From: Bacillota bacterium | GTDB lineage: Bacteria; Bacillota; Clostridia; Oscillospirales; Oscillospiraceae | DNA: 64,000 nucleotides | Direction: 5' to 3' | Assembly: GCA_030535235.1 (NCBI GenBank) | Contig: JAUNCL010000006.1 | Location: 1-64,000 of the forward strand | Shown: positions 23,267 to 32,751 of the stretch, in pieces | Layout: the number at the start of each line of letters is the position of its first letter | Numbering within the stretch: the first letter of the stretch is position 1 | The notes under the pieces: model-generated | Seen by the model: only the letters and a program-made list of their open reading frames with translations | Told to the model about the DNA's origin: nothing | Database searches by the model: none | Program-made: the position numbers and the translations under genes

Positions 23267-25045
23267 TCATTCTACTGGGCGGGTGGCCTCCTGAAGCCAG
23301 GCGGCCTCCTCCGGGGGCAGGTGGGGGGTAATGGCGTCCCGGACTCTGGCGTGGTAATCGTTCAGCAGGGCCTTCTCCGCGGGGCTCATCTGCCCGGGCT
23401 CCACGGCATCCAGGTCGAAGGGGGTGAGGGTGAGGGTCTCAAACCCCAGGAAGGTCCCGAAGGGGGTGGTCTCCCGCTCCACACACAGCATCAGGTTCTC
23501 CAGCCGGATGCCGTAGTCCCCGTCGAAATAGACGCCGGGCTCGTCGGAGGTCACCATGCCGGGGACAAAAGCGGCGCCGGCGGGGTTCCGCCAGCGGATG
23601 CTCTGGGGTCCCTCGTGGACGCTGAGGAGATAGCCCACCCCGTGGCCGGTGCCGTGGTTGAAGTCCAGGCCCAGGTCCCACAGGGGCTGGCGGGCCAGGT
23701 AGTCCAGGTTTATGCCGGTGCAGCCCTTCTTGAACCGGGCGGCGGCCAGGTTCAGGTTGCCCCGGAGGACGGCGGTATAGGCCGTCTTCTGGTCGGGCCG
23801 CAGGGGGCCCAGGGCGTAGGTCCGGGTGCAGTCGGTGGTGCCGGTGCGGTAGTGGCCGCCGGTGTCAGCCAGCAGGAAGCCGGCGTCGGTGATGGCTGCG
23901 TCGGTCTCCTCGGTGGCCGAGTAGTGGATGACGGCCCCGTGGGGGCCAAAGGCCAGGATGGGGTCGAAGCTGGGCCCCAGGTAGTCCGGCTGCGCCTTCC
24001 GAAGTTCCTCCAGGTGAGCGGCGGCGGAGCGCTCGGTGATGGGCAGCATTCCGGCGTTCTTTTTCAGCCAGTACATGAAACGGGTGAGGGCGATGCCGTC
24101 ACAGAGGTGGGCCTGGGCCAGGTTGGCCTGCTCGGTCTCGTTCTTCACGGCCCGCATGGCCTCAGTGGGATTGGGTCGGTCCACCAGACGGACCTCCGGG
24201 GGGATGCTGGTGAGGACCTTGGTGTTGATCCGCTGGGTGCTCAGCATCACCCGCTGGCCGGCGGAGAGACTGTTGGCATAGGAATAAAAGCTCTCATAGG
24301 GGCGCAGCTCCACTCCGTCGGCCCCCAGCCGGGCGATCAGCGCCGGGGAAAAGGCGGCTGGCTGGGCGAAGAGCAGGCACCCGGTCCGGGTCAGGGCCAG
24401 GTAGGAGAGAAAGACCGGGGTGCAGGCCACGTCGTCCCCCCGCAGGTTCAGCAGCCAGGCGATGTCCTCCAGGCCGGTGAGCAGAAGGATCTCCGCCCCC
24501 TCGGCGGCCATGACGGCCCGGACCCGGGTGAGCTTGTCCCTTCGGGATTCTCCGGCGGATTCCTTCGAGAGCTCCCACACGGGTTGGGCAGACAGGGGAG
24601 GACGGTCGGGCCAGATCTCCCCCACCAGGTCCAGGCGGTCGTTGATCCGGGCTCCCAGGGTCTTGGCCATCCGGTAGTATTTCCGGCCCGCCCGGGCGGA
24701 CACGCAGCGGCCGTCGAAGGCCAGGGTCTGGTCGGGCTGGAGGCTGTCCCGCAGGAACTCCTCCAGGGTGGGGACCCCCGGCTCCCCCATCTTCATGAGA
24801 CGGATGCCAGAGTCCTTCAACTGGGCCTCCGCCTGGAGGAAGTAGCGGCCGTCGGTCCACAGCCCCGCCCACTGGGGAAAGACCAAAAGAGTCCCGGCGG
24901 AGCCGGTGAAGCCGGAGATGTATTTGCGGCAGGCGAAGTGCTCGCCCACATACTCGCTGCCGTGGAAGTCGTCGGTGGGGATCAGGCAGGCGTCGATCCG
25001 GTGCTGGGCCATGGCGTCGCGCAGGGCCTGTAACTGTTTTCTCAT
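23267..25045 (-). CDS. Aminopeptidase P family protein (Xaa-Pro aminopeptidase, M24B)
   Basis: A 592-residue three-domain aminopeptidase P that removes N-terminal residues preceding proline. Two creatinase-like N-terminal domains (DACLIPTDDFHGSEYVGEHF, then AWLLNLRGDDVACTPVF) are followed by a pita-bread M24 domain with the metal ligands Asp in LLADTGGHY and GTTDCTRTY, His in HGTGHGVGY, and Glu in SDEPGVYFDGDYGIRLEN. The length of about 590 residues matches the long cytosolic form. The ATG at 25045 has the RBS AAGGTGAT. It lies 30 bp upstream of the amidase gene on the same strand, so the two may be co-transcribed. Confidence 0.93.
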   Translation of the reverse strand: MRKQLQALRDAMAQHRIDACLIPTDDFHGSEYVGEHFACRKYISGFTGSAGTLLVFPQWAGLWTDGRYFLQAEAQLKDSGIRLMKMGEPGVPTLEEFLRDSLQPDQTLAFDGRCVSARAGRKYYRMAKTLGARINDRLDLVGEIWPDRPPLSAQPVWELSKESAGESRRDKLTRVRAVMAAEGAEILLLTGLEDIAWLLNLRGDDVACTPVFLSYLALTRTGCLLFAQPAAFSPALIARLGADGVELRPYESFYSYANSLSAGQRVMLSTQRINTKVLTSIPPEVRLVDRPNPTEAMRAVKNETEQANLAQAHLCDGIALTRFMYWLKKNAGMLPITERSAAAHLEELRKAQPDYLGPSFDPILAFGPHGAVIHYSATEETDAAITDAGFLLADTGGHYRTGTTDCTRTYALGPLRPDQKTAYTAVLRGNLNLAAARFKKGCTGINLDYLARQPLWDLGLDFNHGTGHGVGYLLSVHEGPQSIRWRNPAGAAFVPGMVTSDEPGVYFDGDYGIRLENLMLCVERETTPFGTFLGFETLTLTPFDLDAVEPGQMSPAEKALLNDYHARVRDAITPHLPPEEAAWLQEATRPVE

Positions 25046-25126
25046 AGGTATCACCTTACTATTACAATTATCATAACGGGGAAATGTTAAAAAAGAATAA
25101 CATAGGACAGAATATTTCCGGTTTTT

Positions 25127-26080
25127 TTACAAAATCAGGCCGAATTGTCGGGCCAGGAAGATCCAGAGGGTCAGGGTAAAGGCGCTGCACACCGTGGTCA
25201 GCACCACCACGCTGGCGGTAAGGGTCCCCTCGTGGCCCAGATTTTTTGCCATGATGTAGCAGGTGGGGGTGGAGGTGGAGCCCAGCATGACGATGAGGGC
25301 CACCAGCTTGGAGTCGGTGAACCCCAGGACTGCTGCCAGGGGGAGAAAGAGGGCCGGGAGGAGCAGAAGCTTGATGAAGGCTGCCAGGGCCGACAGTCGG
25401 AGCTTGCCCAGAGCCTGCCGCCCCTGAAAGCCCGCCCCCAAAGAGAGAAGGGCCAGAGGGGTGGCCACCCGGGCCAGCAGGTCCAGGGAGCTGTTCAGAA
25501 TGGGCGGGAAGGCGTCCAGACCCAGGAGGGAGGGGATCACCCCCAGCAGGATGCCCAGGATGATGGGGTTGGTGAGGATGCCCTTGCCGGTGTGGCGGAG
25601 CCGGTGGGACAGGCTGCCGCTGGCCCTGGGCCCCTCGATGGTCAGCACCAGAACGGCATAGATATTAAAGAGGGGGACGCTGCCGATGATCATCAGGGGA
25701 GCCATGCCGGTGTCCCCGTAAATGCCCAGAATGATGGCGCAGCCCAGGATGGCGGCGCTGGATCGGTAGGACACCTGGACGAACTCCCCCACCAGGGATT
25801 TGTCCCGGATCAAATGCCGGGCCAGCCCCCACAGGGAGAAGAACACCAGGGTGGTGACCCCGGCGCAGAAGAGAACATAGGGCAGGTCAAAGGTCTCCCG
25901 CAGGTGGGTGGTGGCCATGTCCCGGAAGAGCATCACCGGCAGGGCCACGGTGAAGACGAATTTGTCGCTTACCCGGCAGAAGTGCTCGTCCAGCAGGCCC
26001 AGACGGCGGAAGACGTACCCCAGGACCATCAGAAGAAAGACCGGCGCCGTGGCCCGGACGCTGAAGAGAAAGCTGTCCAC
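25127..26080 (-). CDS. AEC-family auxin efflux carrier-like transporter
   Basis: A 317-residue membrane protein with about ten hydrophobic segments in the AEC (auxin efflux carrier/malate permease) pattern: FRRLGLLDEHFCRVSDKFVFTVALP near the N-terminus, RSSAAILGCAIILGIYG, NPIILGILLGVIPSL and MLGSTSTPTCYIMAKNLGHE. Bacterial relatives move organic acids or other metabolites. The start is GTG at 26080 with the RBS AAAGGGGGT. A longer in-frame N-terminus exists but runs through the divergent promoter and is not family-like. Confidence 0.85.
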   Translation of the reverse strand: MDSFLFSVRATAPVFLLMVLGYVFRRLGLLDEHFCRVSDKFVFTVALPVMLFRDMATTHLRETFDLPYVLFCAGVTTLVFFSLWGLARHLIRDKSLVGEFVQVSYRSSAAILGCAIILGIYGDTGMAPLMIIGSVPLFNIYAVLVLTIEGPRASGSLSHRLRHTGKGILTNPIILGILLGVIPSLLGLDAFPPILNSSLDLLARVATPLALLSLGAGFQGRQALGKLRLSALAAFIKLLLLPALFLPLAAVLGFTDSKLVALIVMLGSTSTPTCYIMAKNLGHEGTLTASVVVLTTVCSAFTLTLWIFLARQFGLIL

Positions 26081-26174
26081 GGAAGACCCCCTTTTACACG
26101 ATAATATATCAGTATAGCATGTTTGGGCGGAAAATGGAATGCGGAATGGGGGCGCACTCTGGCTTTCACGGGGG

Positions 26175-26202
26175 TTGCGGAGAAAAAAATTTGTGCTATA
26201 AT
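26175..26202 (+). promoter_or_regulatory. Promoter of the panE-like gene
   Basis: TTGCGG, 16-bp spacer, TATAAT. It lies 41 bp before the start codon. Confidence 0.7.
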
Positions 26203-26243
26203 ACATAAAATCCAAAGAAAACCACAGGACGGGAGGAAATAAG

Positions 26244-27161
26244 ATGATCGGGAATGTGACCATTGTGGGGGCCGGCGGGCTGGGAACCGTGTTGGGAGAC
26301 GCCATCGTGAAGGGCCTGGGGCCGGAGAAGGTCCGATTTCTGGCCGACGGAGACCGCCTGGCCCGCTGCCGGGAGCAGGGCGTGATCTACAACGGGGAGA
26401 AATGTGACTTCCGCTTTTCCGACGGGACCGAAGGGGACGCCGCCGATCTGCTGATCTTCGCCGTCAAGGGTCCCGCCCTGGAGGAGGCCATGGATCTGGC
26501 CGAGCCCTGCGTGGGACCGGACACCATCATTCTCTCCCTCCTCAACGGCATCAGCAGCGAGGAGACCCTCTCCCTCCGCTTCGGCTGGGAAAAGGTTCTC
26601 TACACCGTCACCCAGGGCCTGGACCCGGTGCGGGAGGGGAACACTGTAGTCCGCCGGGGCGATGGGACCATCTTTGTGGGGATCCCTCAGGAGGACTACT
26701 TCGACCGGGAGGAAAAACTGACCGGGACGATAGACTTCCTGGAGAAGATGGGCCTGCCTGTCCGGCGGGAGGAGGACATTCTCCACCGGATGTGGTGCAA
26801 GCTCATGATGAACGTGGGGGTCAACCAGGTCTGTATGGCCTACGAGACCGGCTATGCCGGGGTCCAGCAGCCCGGTCAGCTCCGGGACACCATGATCGCC
26901 GCCATGGACGAGGTGCGGAAGATCAGCGCCTGCCAGGGGGTGCTGCTGACCCGGAAGGACCTTCAGGAGAGCGTGGCGGTGATCGATTCCCTGAACCCGG
27001 ACTCCATGCCCTCCATGCGGCAGGACGGTCTGGCCCACCGGAAAACCGAGGTGGAGCTGTTCGCCGGCACCGTCCGCACCCTGGCAGACCAGTACGGGAT
27101 GCGGGTCCCTGTCAATGAAACACTTTATCAGAAAATCACAGAAATGGAGACAAATTGGTGA
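26244..27161 (+). CDS. panE: 2-dehydropantoate 2-reductase (ketopantoate reductase)
   Basis: A 305-residue NADPH-dependent reductase that makes pantoate for pantothenate and CoA. The nucleotide-binding motif GAGGLGTVLG is at residues 9-18. The ApbA/PanE C-terminal domain shows the typical MWCKLMMNVGVNQVCMAYETGY and the lysine/serine-rich active-site regions (AVKGPALEEA, SMPSMRQDGLAHRKTEVE). It stands before ilvBNC on the same strand, and its substrate is derived from 2-ketoisovalerate made in that pathway. A paralog acting on another 2-keto acid cannot be excluded. Confidence 0.86.
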   Translation: MIGNVTIVGAGGLGTVLGDAIVKGLGPEKVRFLADGDRLARCREQGVIYNGEKCDFRFSDGTEGDAADLLIFAVKGPALEEAMDLAEPCVGPDTIILSLLNGISSEETLSLRFGWEKVLYTVTQGLDPVREGNTVVRRGDGTIFVGIPQEDYFDREEKLTGTIDFLEKMGLPVRREEDILHRMWCKLMMNVGVNQVCMAYETGYAGVQQPGQLRDTMIAAMDEVRKISACQGVLLTRKDLQESVAVIDSLNPDSMPSMRQDGLAHRKTEVELFAGTVRTLADQYGMRVPVNETLYQKITEMETNW

Positions 27162-27242
27162 AAGCCAATTGATCAAGGTTGACAAAAAAATCCCCGTGAA
27201 AAAGTGTCAAGGCAACAAATTACAGAAATTCAAAAAAACCAA

Positions 27243-27271
27243 TTGACAGCCCCCCGAGGAAGTGCTATCTT
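27243..27271 (+). promoter_or_regulatory. Promoter of the ilv leader-ilvBNC operon
   Basis: TTGACA, 17-bp spacer, TATCTT. It gives a leader of about 350 nt before ilvB. A further TTGACA at about 27179-27184 has no matching -10. Confidence 0.65.
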
Positions 27272-27324
27272 TTGTTCCAAAGAACAAGACCGCCCAGTAG
27301 GGACAGTTACAGTGAGGCTATACT

Positions 27325-27465
27325 ATGAACGTGTTTTTTGCTGAACTGAACATCATGGCTGTCAGCATTATTGGGGTACTACTCAGCGTAGGTGTCGTAG
27401 TAGTACCGGAAATAATGCTAAATGTTATGTCCAGAACAGGCAAGCAACACGCAGATCCAATCTGA
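27325..27465 (+). CDS. ilv leader peptide (46 residues)
   Basis: A short frame in the ilvB leader. After MNVFFAELN it becomes extremely rich in Ile, Val and Leu: the run SIIGVLLSVGVVVVPEIM holds ten branched-chain residues in 18 positions. A GAGG ribosome binding site precedes the ATG. Such runs are the hallmark of ribosome-stalling leader peptides that sense charged tRNA-Ile/Val/Leu. The coding sequence of the run is itself folded into a hairpin (27364-27419), and a terminator lies downstream (27529-27576). No T-box motif is present here. Function as an attenuator is inferred. Confidence 0.72.
   Translation: MNVFFAELNIMAVSIIGVLLSVGVVVVPEIMLNVMSRTGKQHADPI
27364..27419 (+). promoter_or_regulatory. 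Attenuator hairpin inside the ilv leader peptide
   Basis: Nested arms AGCATTATT/AATAATGCT (27364-27372, 27411-27419) and GGTACTAC/GTAGTACC (27375-27382, 27400-27407) enclose the Val-rich codons. A ribosome stalled there would keep this stem open. Confidence 0.7.
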
Positions 27466-27528
27466 CCCACAGAGAGAGGATGTCCCACCTTGGGGGCTTT
27501 TCAAGAATGAGATTTGCGGAGAACTTAC

Positions 27529-27576
27529 AAGCTCTATGGTTTTAATGTTTAGCATCTAAAACCAGGGAGCTTTTTT
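27529..27576 (+). terminator. Attenuator terminator before ilvB
   Basis: AAGCTC (27529-27534) pairs with GAGCTT (27567-27572), with the inner stem GGTTTTA/TAAAACC, followed by a run of six T. Confidence 0.85.
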
Positions 27577-27626
27577 GTTTGTCCCAAACAGAAGGATGTA
27601 TTCCGGAAAAAAGAGGAGGAAACAGT

Positions 27627-29342
27627 ATGGAAATGACTGGCGCCAAGATCTTGTTGGAATGTCTGCTGGAGCAGGGAGTCGATACCGTGTTCGGCTATCC
27701 CGGCGGCACCATTCTGAACGTCTATGACGAGCTCTACCACTACAGAGACCGCATCACCCACATCCTGACCGCCCACGAACAGGGCGCTTCCCACGCAGCC
27801 GACGGCTATGCCCGCTCTACCGGTAAGGTGGGCGTCTGCCTGGCCACCTCCGGCCCCGGCGCTACCAACCTGACCACCGGTATCGCCACCGCTTACATGG
27901 ACTCTTCCCCCGTGGTCTTCATCACCTGCAACGTGCCCCAGGCCCTCATCGGCAAGGACGCCTTCCAGGAGGTCGACATCACCGGCATCACCATGCCCAT
28001 CACCAAGTGCACCTACCTGGTCCGGGACGTCAACGACCTGGCTGACATCGTGCGCGAGGCCTTCGCTCTGGCTCGCTCCGGCCGCCCCGGCCCTGTCCTC
28101 ATCGACATCGTCAAGGACGTTACCGCCGCCAAGACCGAGTACGAATATCTGCCCCGGGAGAAGCATGCCACCACCGGCCGTCTGGCTGCCCTGAATGAGC
28201 GGGCCCGCACCTCCACCCTGAAGATGCCCGAGCCCGACCAGGGAGACATCAACACCCTGGTGGACATGATTGCTCAGTCCAAGAAGCCCATGCTCATCTG
28301 CGGCGGCGGCGTGGTCCGCGGCCGTGCCCACGAGGAGTTCCGGGAGTTTGCCCGCCGCATCGACGCCCCCGTGGCCATCACCCTGATGGGCGGCGGCGGC
28401 ATCGCCGGCACCGACCCCCTGGCCACCGGCATGATCGGCATGCACGGCTCCAAGGCCTCCAACATGGCCTGCGACGGCTGCGACCTCCTCATCGCCGTGG
28501 GCTGCCGCTTCTCTGACCGCGTGGCTCTGAAGCCCTCTACCTTCGCTCGTCAGGCCAAGATCGTCCACATCGACATCGACCGCGCCGAGATCAACAAGAA
28601 CGTTCAGACCGACCACCACATCATCGGCAGCGCTAAGCAGGTCCTGGAGCTCCTCAACCGCAAGGTCCCCCAGTATGACCACAGCGAGTGGAAGAAGTAC
28701 GTCTTCTCCTTCCCCACCGAGACCCAGTACGACGACAGCCACATCATGACCCCCAAGCAGATCCTGGGCACCATCGCCCGTGTCTGCCCCGCAGACTCCA
28801 TCGTGGCCACCGACGTGGGCCAGCACCAGATGTGGGCCATCCAGCACTTCCACTTCGACTATCCCGGTCAGCTCCTCACCTCCGGCGGCTACGGCGCCAT
28901 GGGCTTCGGCCTGGGGGCAGCCATCGGCGCAAAGATGGGCAACCCCGACAAGACCGTCATCCACATCACCGGCGACGGCTCCTTCCGCATGAACTGCAAT
29001 GAGCTGTCCACCGAGGAGTTCTACAAGACCCCCATCATCACCTTTGTCATGAACAACCGCCGCCTGGGCATGGTCCGCCAGTGGCAGGAGCTGGTCTACG
29101 ACAAGCGCTACTATCAGACCACCACCGAGCGCGGCCCCGACTTCGTGAAGCTGGCTGAGGCCAACGGCCTCCAGGGCATCCGCGTCAACACCGTGGAGGA
29201 GCTGGAAGCCGCCATCCAGGCCGCCCTGGAGGCCCAGGAAAAGGGCCAGGGCACCGTCATCGACTGCAACATCTTCGAGGGTGAGCTGGTCCGGCCCATG
29301 GTCAACGGCGGTAAGCACATCACCGAATTCCTGGTCAACTAA
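27627..29342 (+). CDS. ilvB: Acetolactate synthase, large (catalytic) subunit
   Basis: A thiamine-diphosphate enzyme of 571 residues that joins two pyruvates to acetolactate, or pyruvate and 2-oxobutyrate, for valine, leucine and isoleucine. The catalytic glutamate is Glu51 in AHEQGASHAADGYAR. The ThDP-binding motif is GDGSFRMNCNELSTEEFYKTP...NN. Regions GFGYPGG-like VFGYPGGTILNVYDELY and TSGGYGAMGFGLGAAIGAK are standard. The start at 27627 has the RBS AGAGGAGG. It is the first gene of ilvBNC, behind the attenuator. Confidence 0.97.
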   Translation: MEMTGAKILLECLLEQGVDTVFGYPGGTILNVYDELYHYRDRITHILTAHEQGASHAADGYARSTGKVGVCLATSGPGATNLTTGIATAYMDSSPVVFITCNVPQALIGKDAFQEVDITGITMPITKCTYLVRDVNDLADIVREAFALARSGRPGPVLIDIVKDVTAAKTEYEYLPREKHATTGRLAALNERARTSTLKMPEPDQGDINTLVDMIAQSKKPMLICGGGVVRGRAHEEFREFARRIDAPVAITLMGGGGIAGTDPLATGMIGMHGSKASNMACDGCDLLIAVGCRFSDRVALKPSTFARQAKIVHIDIDRAEINKNVQTDHHIIGSAKQVLELLNRKVPQYDHSEWKKYVFSFPTETQYDDSHIMTPKQILGTIARVCPADSIVATDVGQHQMWAIQHFHFDYPGQLLTSGGYGAMGFGLGAAIGAKMGNPDKTVIHITGDGSFRMNCNELSTEEFYKTPIITFVMNNRRLGMVRQWQELVYDKRYYQTTTERGPDFVKLAEANGLQGIRVNTVEELEAAIQAALEAQEKGQGTVIDCNIFEGELVRPMVNGGKHITEFLVN

Positions 29343-29360
29343 GTAAAGGAGGGCAAGAAC

Positions 29361-30912
<1,552 letters not shown>

Positions 30913-30914
30913 AG

Positions 30915-31034
30915 ACTTTATGGACCCGCTTCGCTGGGCTCCATAAAGTGGGGATGGCAGCCCCCTGCGCGCGCCCTGCGGGCACACTGGTGGGCTGAGA
31001 GGTGTTTTTCCGGCGACAAAGCCACCAGAAAAAC
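30915..31034 (+). terminator. Hairpins after ilvC
   Basis: Two structures: ACTTTATGG/CCATAAAGT with inner CCC/GGG at 30915-30949, and GTTTTTC/GAAAAAC at 31004-31034. The first is the likely processing or termination site of ilvBNC; neither has a clear T-run. Confidence 0.5.
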
Positions 31035-31085
31035 CGATACCATCTTTTTCTGCTGTCTGCGGACAGCGGAACTCTGTGAGACGAA

Positions 31086-31125
31086 AAAAACAGGCCTTCC
31101 CGAAGGTTCGGGAGGGCCTGTTTTT
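31086..31125. terminator. Strong bidirectional terminator
   Basis: AAAAACAGGCC pairs with GGCCTGTTTTT around the inner stem TCCCGAA/TTCGGGA. It separates ilvBNC from the minus-strand regulator. I see no gene in 30913-31203. Confidence 0.88.
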
Positions 31126-31203
31126 GCATGTGCAGGTGGGGTGGTCTACCATCCAATGTGGGTTGTATCACAAACACCATGCGTTTCTGCCGGAAGGAGG
31201 CGG

Positions 31204-31551
31204 TCAGGCGAAGGAGGGGGTCAGGTCGGGGGCTGTGGGCTCCGGCTCGGGTTCCGGGGCCGGGGCGGCCTGCCGGAGGAGGGACTCCAGCAGGGCCACA
31301 TACTGGGTGAACTGCTCCTGGCCAAAGGGGAGGAGGGTGTAGGTGGTGTTGGGCCGCTTGCCCACAAATTCCTTCTTGCTTCGGATGTAGCCCTCGGCCT
31401 CCAGCAGCTCCAATTGCTTGCCCAGGTTGCCGGGGGTGGCCTTGGTCAGGTCCTGAAGGGCGCGGAAGTTCTGGGGGCCGGCCAGCAGGGCGGCGACCAC
31501 CGCCAGCCGCAGACGGGACTGAAAGGCGGACGGAATCTGAGAGAGTTCCAT
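31204..31551 (-). CDS. Winged-helix transcriptional regulator
   Basis: A 115-residue protein with a MarR/PadR-like winged helix: SRLRLAVVAALLAGPQNFRALQDLTKATPGNLGKQLELLEAEGYI then KKEFVGKRPNTTYTLL (quoted in parts: LRLAVVAALLAG, PGNLGKQLELLEAEGYI). The last 20 residues are a Pro/Glu-rich tail (APAPEPEPEPTAPD). It is the second gene of a two-gene operon with a membrane protein 4 bp upstream. The operon promoter contains a perfect 7-3-7 palindrome, a probable autoregulatory operator. Confidence 0.83.
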   Translation of the reverse strand: MELSQIPSAFQSRLRLAVVAALLAGPQNFRALQDLTKATPGNLGKQLELLEAEGYIRSKKEFVGKRPNTTYTLLPFGQEQFTQYVALLESLLRQAAPAPEPEPEPTAPDLTPSFA

Positions 31552-31555
31552 GGGG

Positions 31556-32299
31556 TCACGCTCCTTCCGGGAGTTTTTTCAGACGGTGGGCGGTGAGCAG
31601 CAGGGCGATAGGGGGCAGGAAATTCCGGCTCAGGGACAGGATCACCGAAAAGGCCACCATGACGGTACCGCTGTCGGGGGTAAAGAGGCACAGGGCCAGA
31701 TACCCCAGGAGGAGGGCCAGGATGACCAGCCCCAGCCAGCGCAGGGGCGCATCCTCCAGGATGACGCTGGTGACCAGCAGGGGGAGCAGGGGAAACAGGA
31801 GGGGAGCTGCCCACTGATAGACCCAGCAGGCCAGGACGGCGAAGTCAAAGAGACTGGCCTCGCTGGTGTAGAACATGCCGCTGTGCATGGACATGGCCAG
31901 TTCTGTCAGGGCGCTGAACACCAGGGTCAGCAGCAAAAAGGCCTGCCAGATGGACAGAACCATGCGGGGGAGCCTGGGCAGGGCCTTGGTGGTTTTTTCC
32001 CGCTGCCAGACCAGACACAGGGCCAGCCAGAGGAGGAGCAGACAGCCCCGGAAGAGGTTTGTCAGAAAGGGCCGGGCCGCTCCGAAGGGCTGGAAGGAAT
32101 AGAGACCGGGAAACAGGTAGGACAGAAGATCAATCCCACCGGTGGAGAAGAGCAGAAGGGACAGGGTCAGCCAGACTACCCCCGCCCAGAGGAAGGAGGG
32201 GGCCAGGGGCCGGAAGGAAGGAGCGGTGCGCTCCAGGGCCTCCCGAATGATACGCAGATCGTCCCGGGCGGCTGTGAGGTCGGTGGGGGGCGTGTTCAT
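31556..32299 (-). CDS. Integral membrane protein paired with a winged-helix regulator
   Basis: A 247-residue protein with a charged N-terminal helix (DLTAARDDLRIIREALERT) and about six or seven hydrophobic segments. No known transporter motif is visible. Pairing of such a membrane protein with a small winged-helix regulator is common in Bacillota (often listed only as hypothetical), and a sensing or stress role is a guess. The ATG has the RBS AAAGGAG. The promoter and operator lie at 32321-32361. Confidence 0.7.
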   Translation of the reverse strand: MNTPPTDLTAARDDLRIIREALERTAPSFRPLAPSFLWAGVVWLTLSLLLFSTGGIDLLSYLFPGLYSFQPFGAARPFLTNLFRGCLLLLWLALCLVWQREKTTKALPRLPRMVLSIWQAFLLLTLVFSALTELAMSMHSGMFYTSEASLFDFAVLACWVYQWAAPLLFPLLPLLVTSVILEDAPLRWLGLVILALLLGYLALCLFTPDSGTVMVAFSVILSLSRNFLPPIALLLTAHRLKKLPEGA

Positions 32300-32320
32300 A
32301 ATCGTTCTCCTTTCAAGATC

Positions 32321-32361
32321 ACTCTATAAAATAGAGTAAATGATGAGAGGGAATTTGTCAA
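32321..32361 (-). promoter_or_regulatory. Promoter with overlapping palindromic operator
   Basis: On the minus strand: TTGACA (32356-32361), 17-bp spacer, TACTCT (32333-32338). The perfect palindrome ACTCTAT-AAA-ATAGAGT (32321-32337) covers the -10 and the start site. Confidence 0.75.
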
Positions 32362-32385
32362 GGGGGAAGTGAGGAAAAGCGAGTA

Positions 32386-32408
32386 TGTAGGGGCGGCCGG
32401 GGCCGCCC
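32386..32408. repeat. GC-rich intergenic palindrome
   Basis: GTAGGGGCGGCCGGGGCCGC and the next few bases form a dyad (GGGCGGCC/GGCCGCCC). Its opening resembles the GTAGGG start of the 26-bp repeat elsewhere in the window, but the rest differs. Confidence 0.55.
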
Positions 32409-32420
32409 GGGCGGGAGAAA

Positions 32421-32561
32421 TCAGCCGCCGAGGTTGGCGTCGTAGACGCTGCCCTTGCTGCTGGAGGAGGAGCCGTTCTGGCTGCCGGACTTGTTCTTCT
32501 GGCCCTGAGAGCCGGACTTGCCGGACTTATATTCCTTCTTCTGGTTCATGTTCTGATTCAT
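32421..32561 (-). CDS. 46-residue hydrophilic Ser/Gly/Lys/Gln protein
   Basis: A small frame with the RBS AAAGGAGAT 9 nt before its ATG. It starts MNQNMNQKKEYKSGKSGSQG, goes through a polyserine stretch (NGSSSSSKGS) and ends VYDANLGG. It is basic, lacks hydrophobic segments and is low in complexity, so it is probably disordered. I recognise no family. It is divergent from the response-regulator gene, with about 190 bp between the starts. RBS quality and codon use favour a real gene; the repeated SGS/QK composition could suggest DNA- or wall-associated packing, which is speculation. Confidence 0.55.
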   Translation of the reverse strand: MNQNMNQKKEYKSGKSGSQGQKNKSGSQNGSSSSSKGSVYDANLGG

Positions 32562-32751
32562 AGGTCATATCTCCTTTGCAATCTGAGACCAAACGGGTCA
32601 TCCCTACTATGTCCCGGAGGTCGGGGGCTTATCCCTCCCTTGACGAAATTTTTCTTCCATGCCATAATAAAATACGAAAAACAGCAGATTTGTTCAAATT
32701 TTTCTGCTACCCTGTCCCTATCCCTATTTTCCACAGAAAGCAGGTGCTCTG

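Noticed and set aside
26081..26305. N-terminal extension of the AEC transporter
   Set aside because: It would cross the divergent promoter of the panE-like gene and has a non-family sequence; GTG 26080 has an RBS and gives the usual length.
27162..27324. T-box or CodY control of ilvBNC
   Set aside because: No T-box consensus (TGGNACCGCG) in the leader; a CodY-type AT-rich box was not convincing. The leader peptide model explains more.
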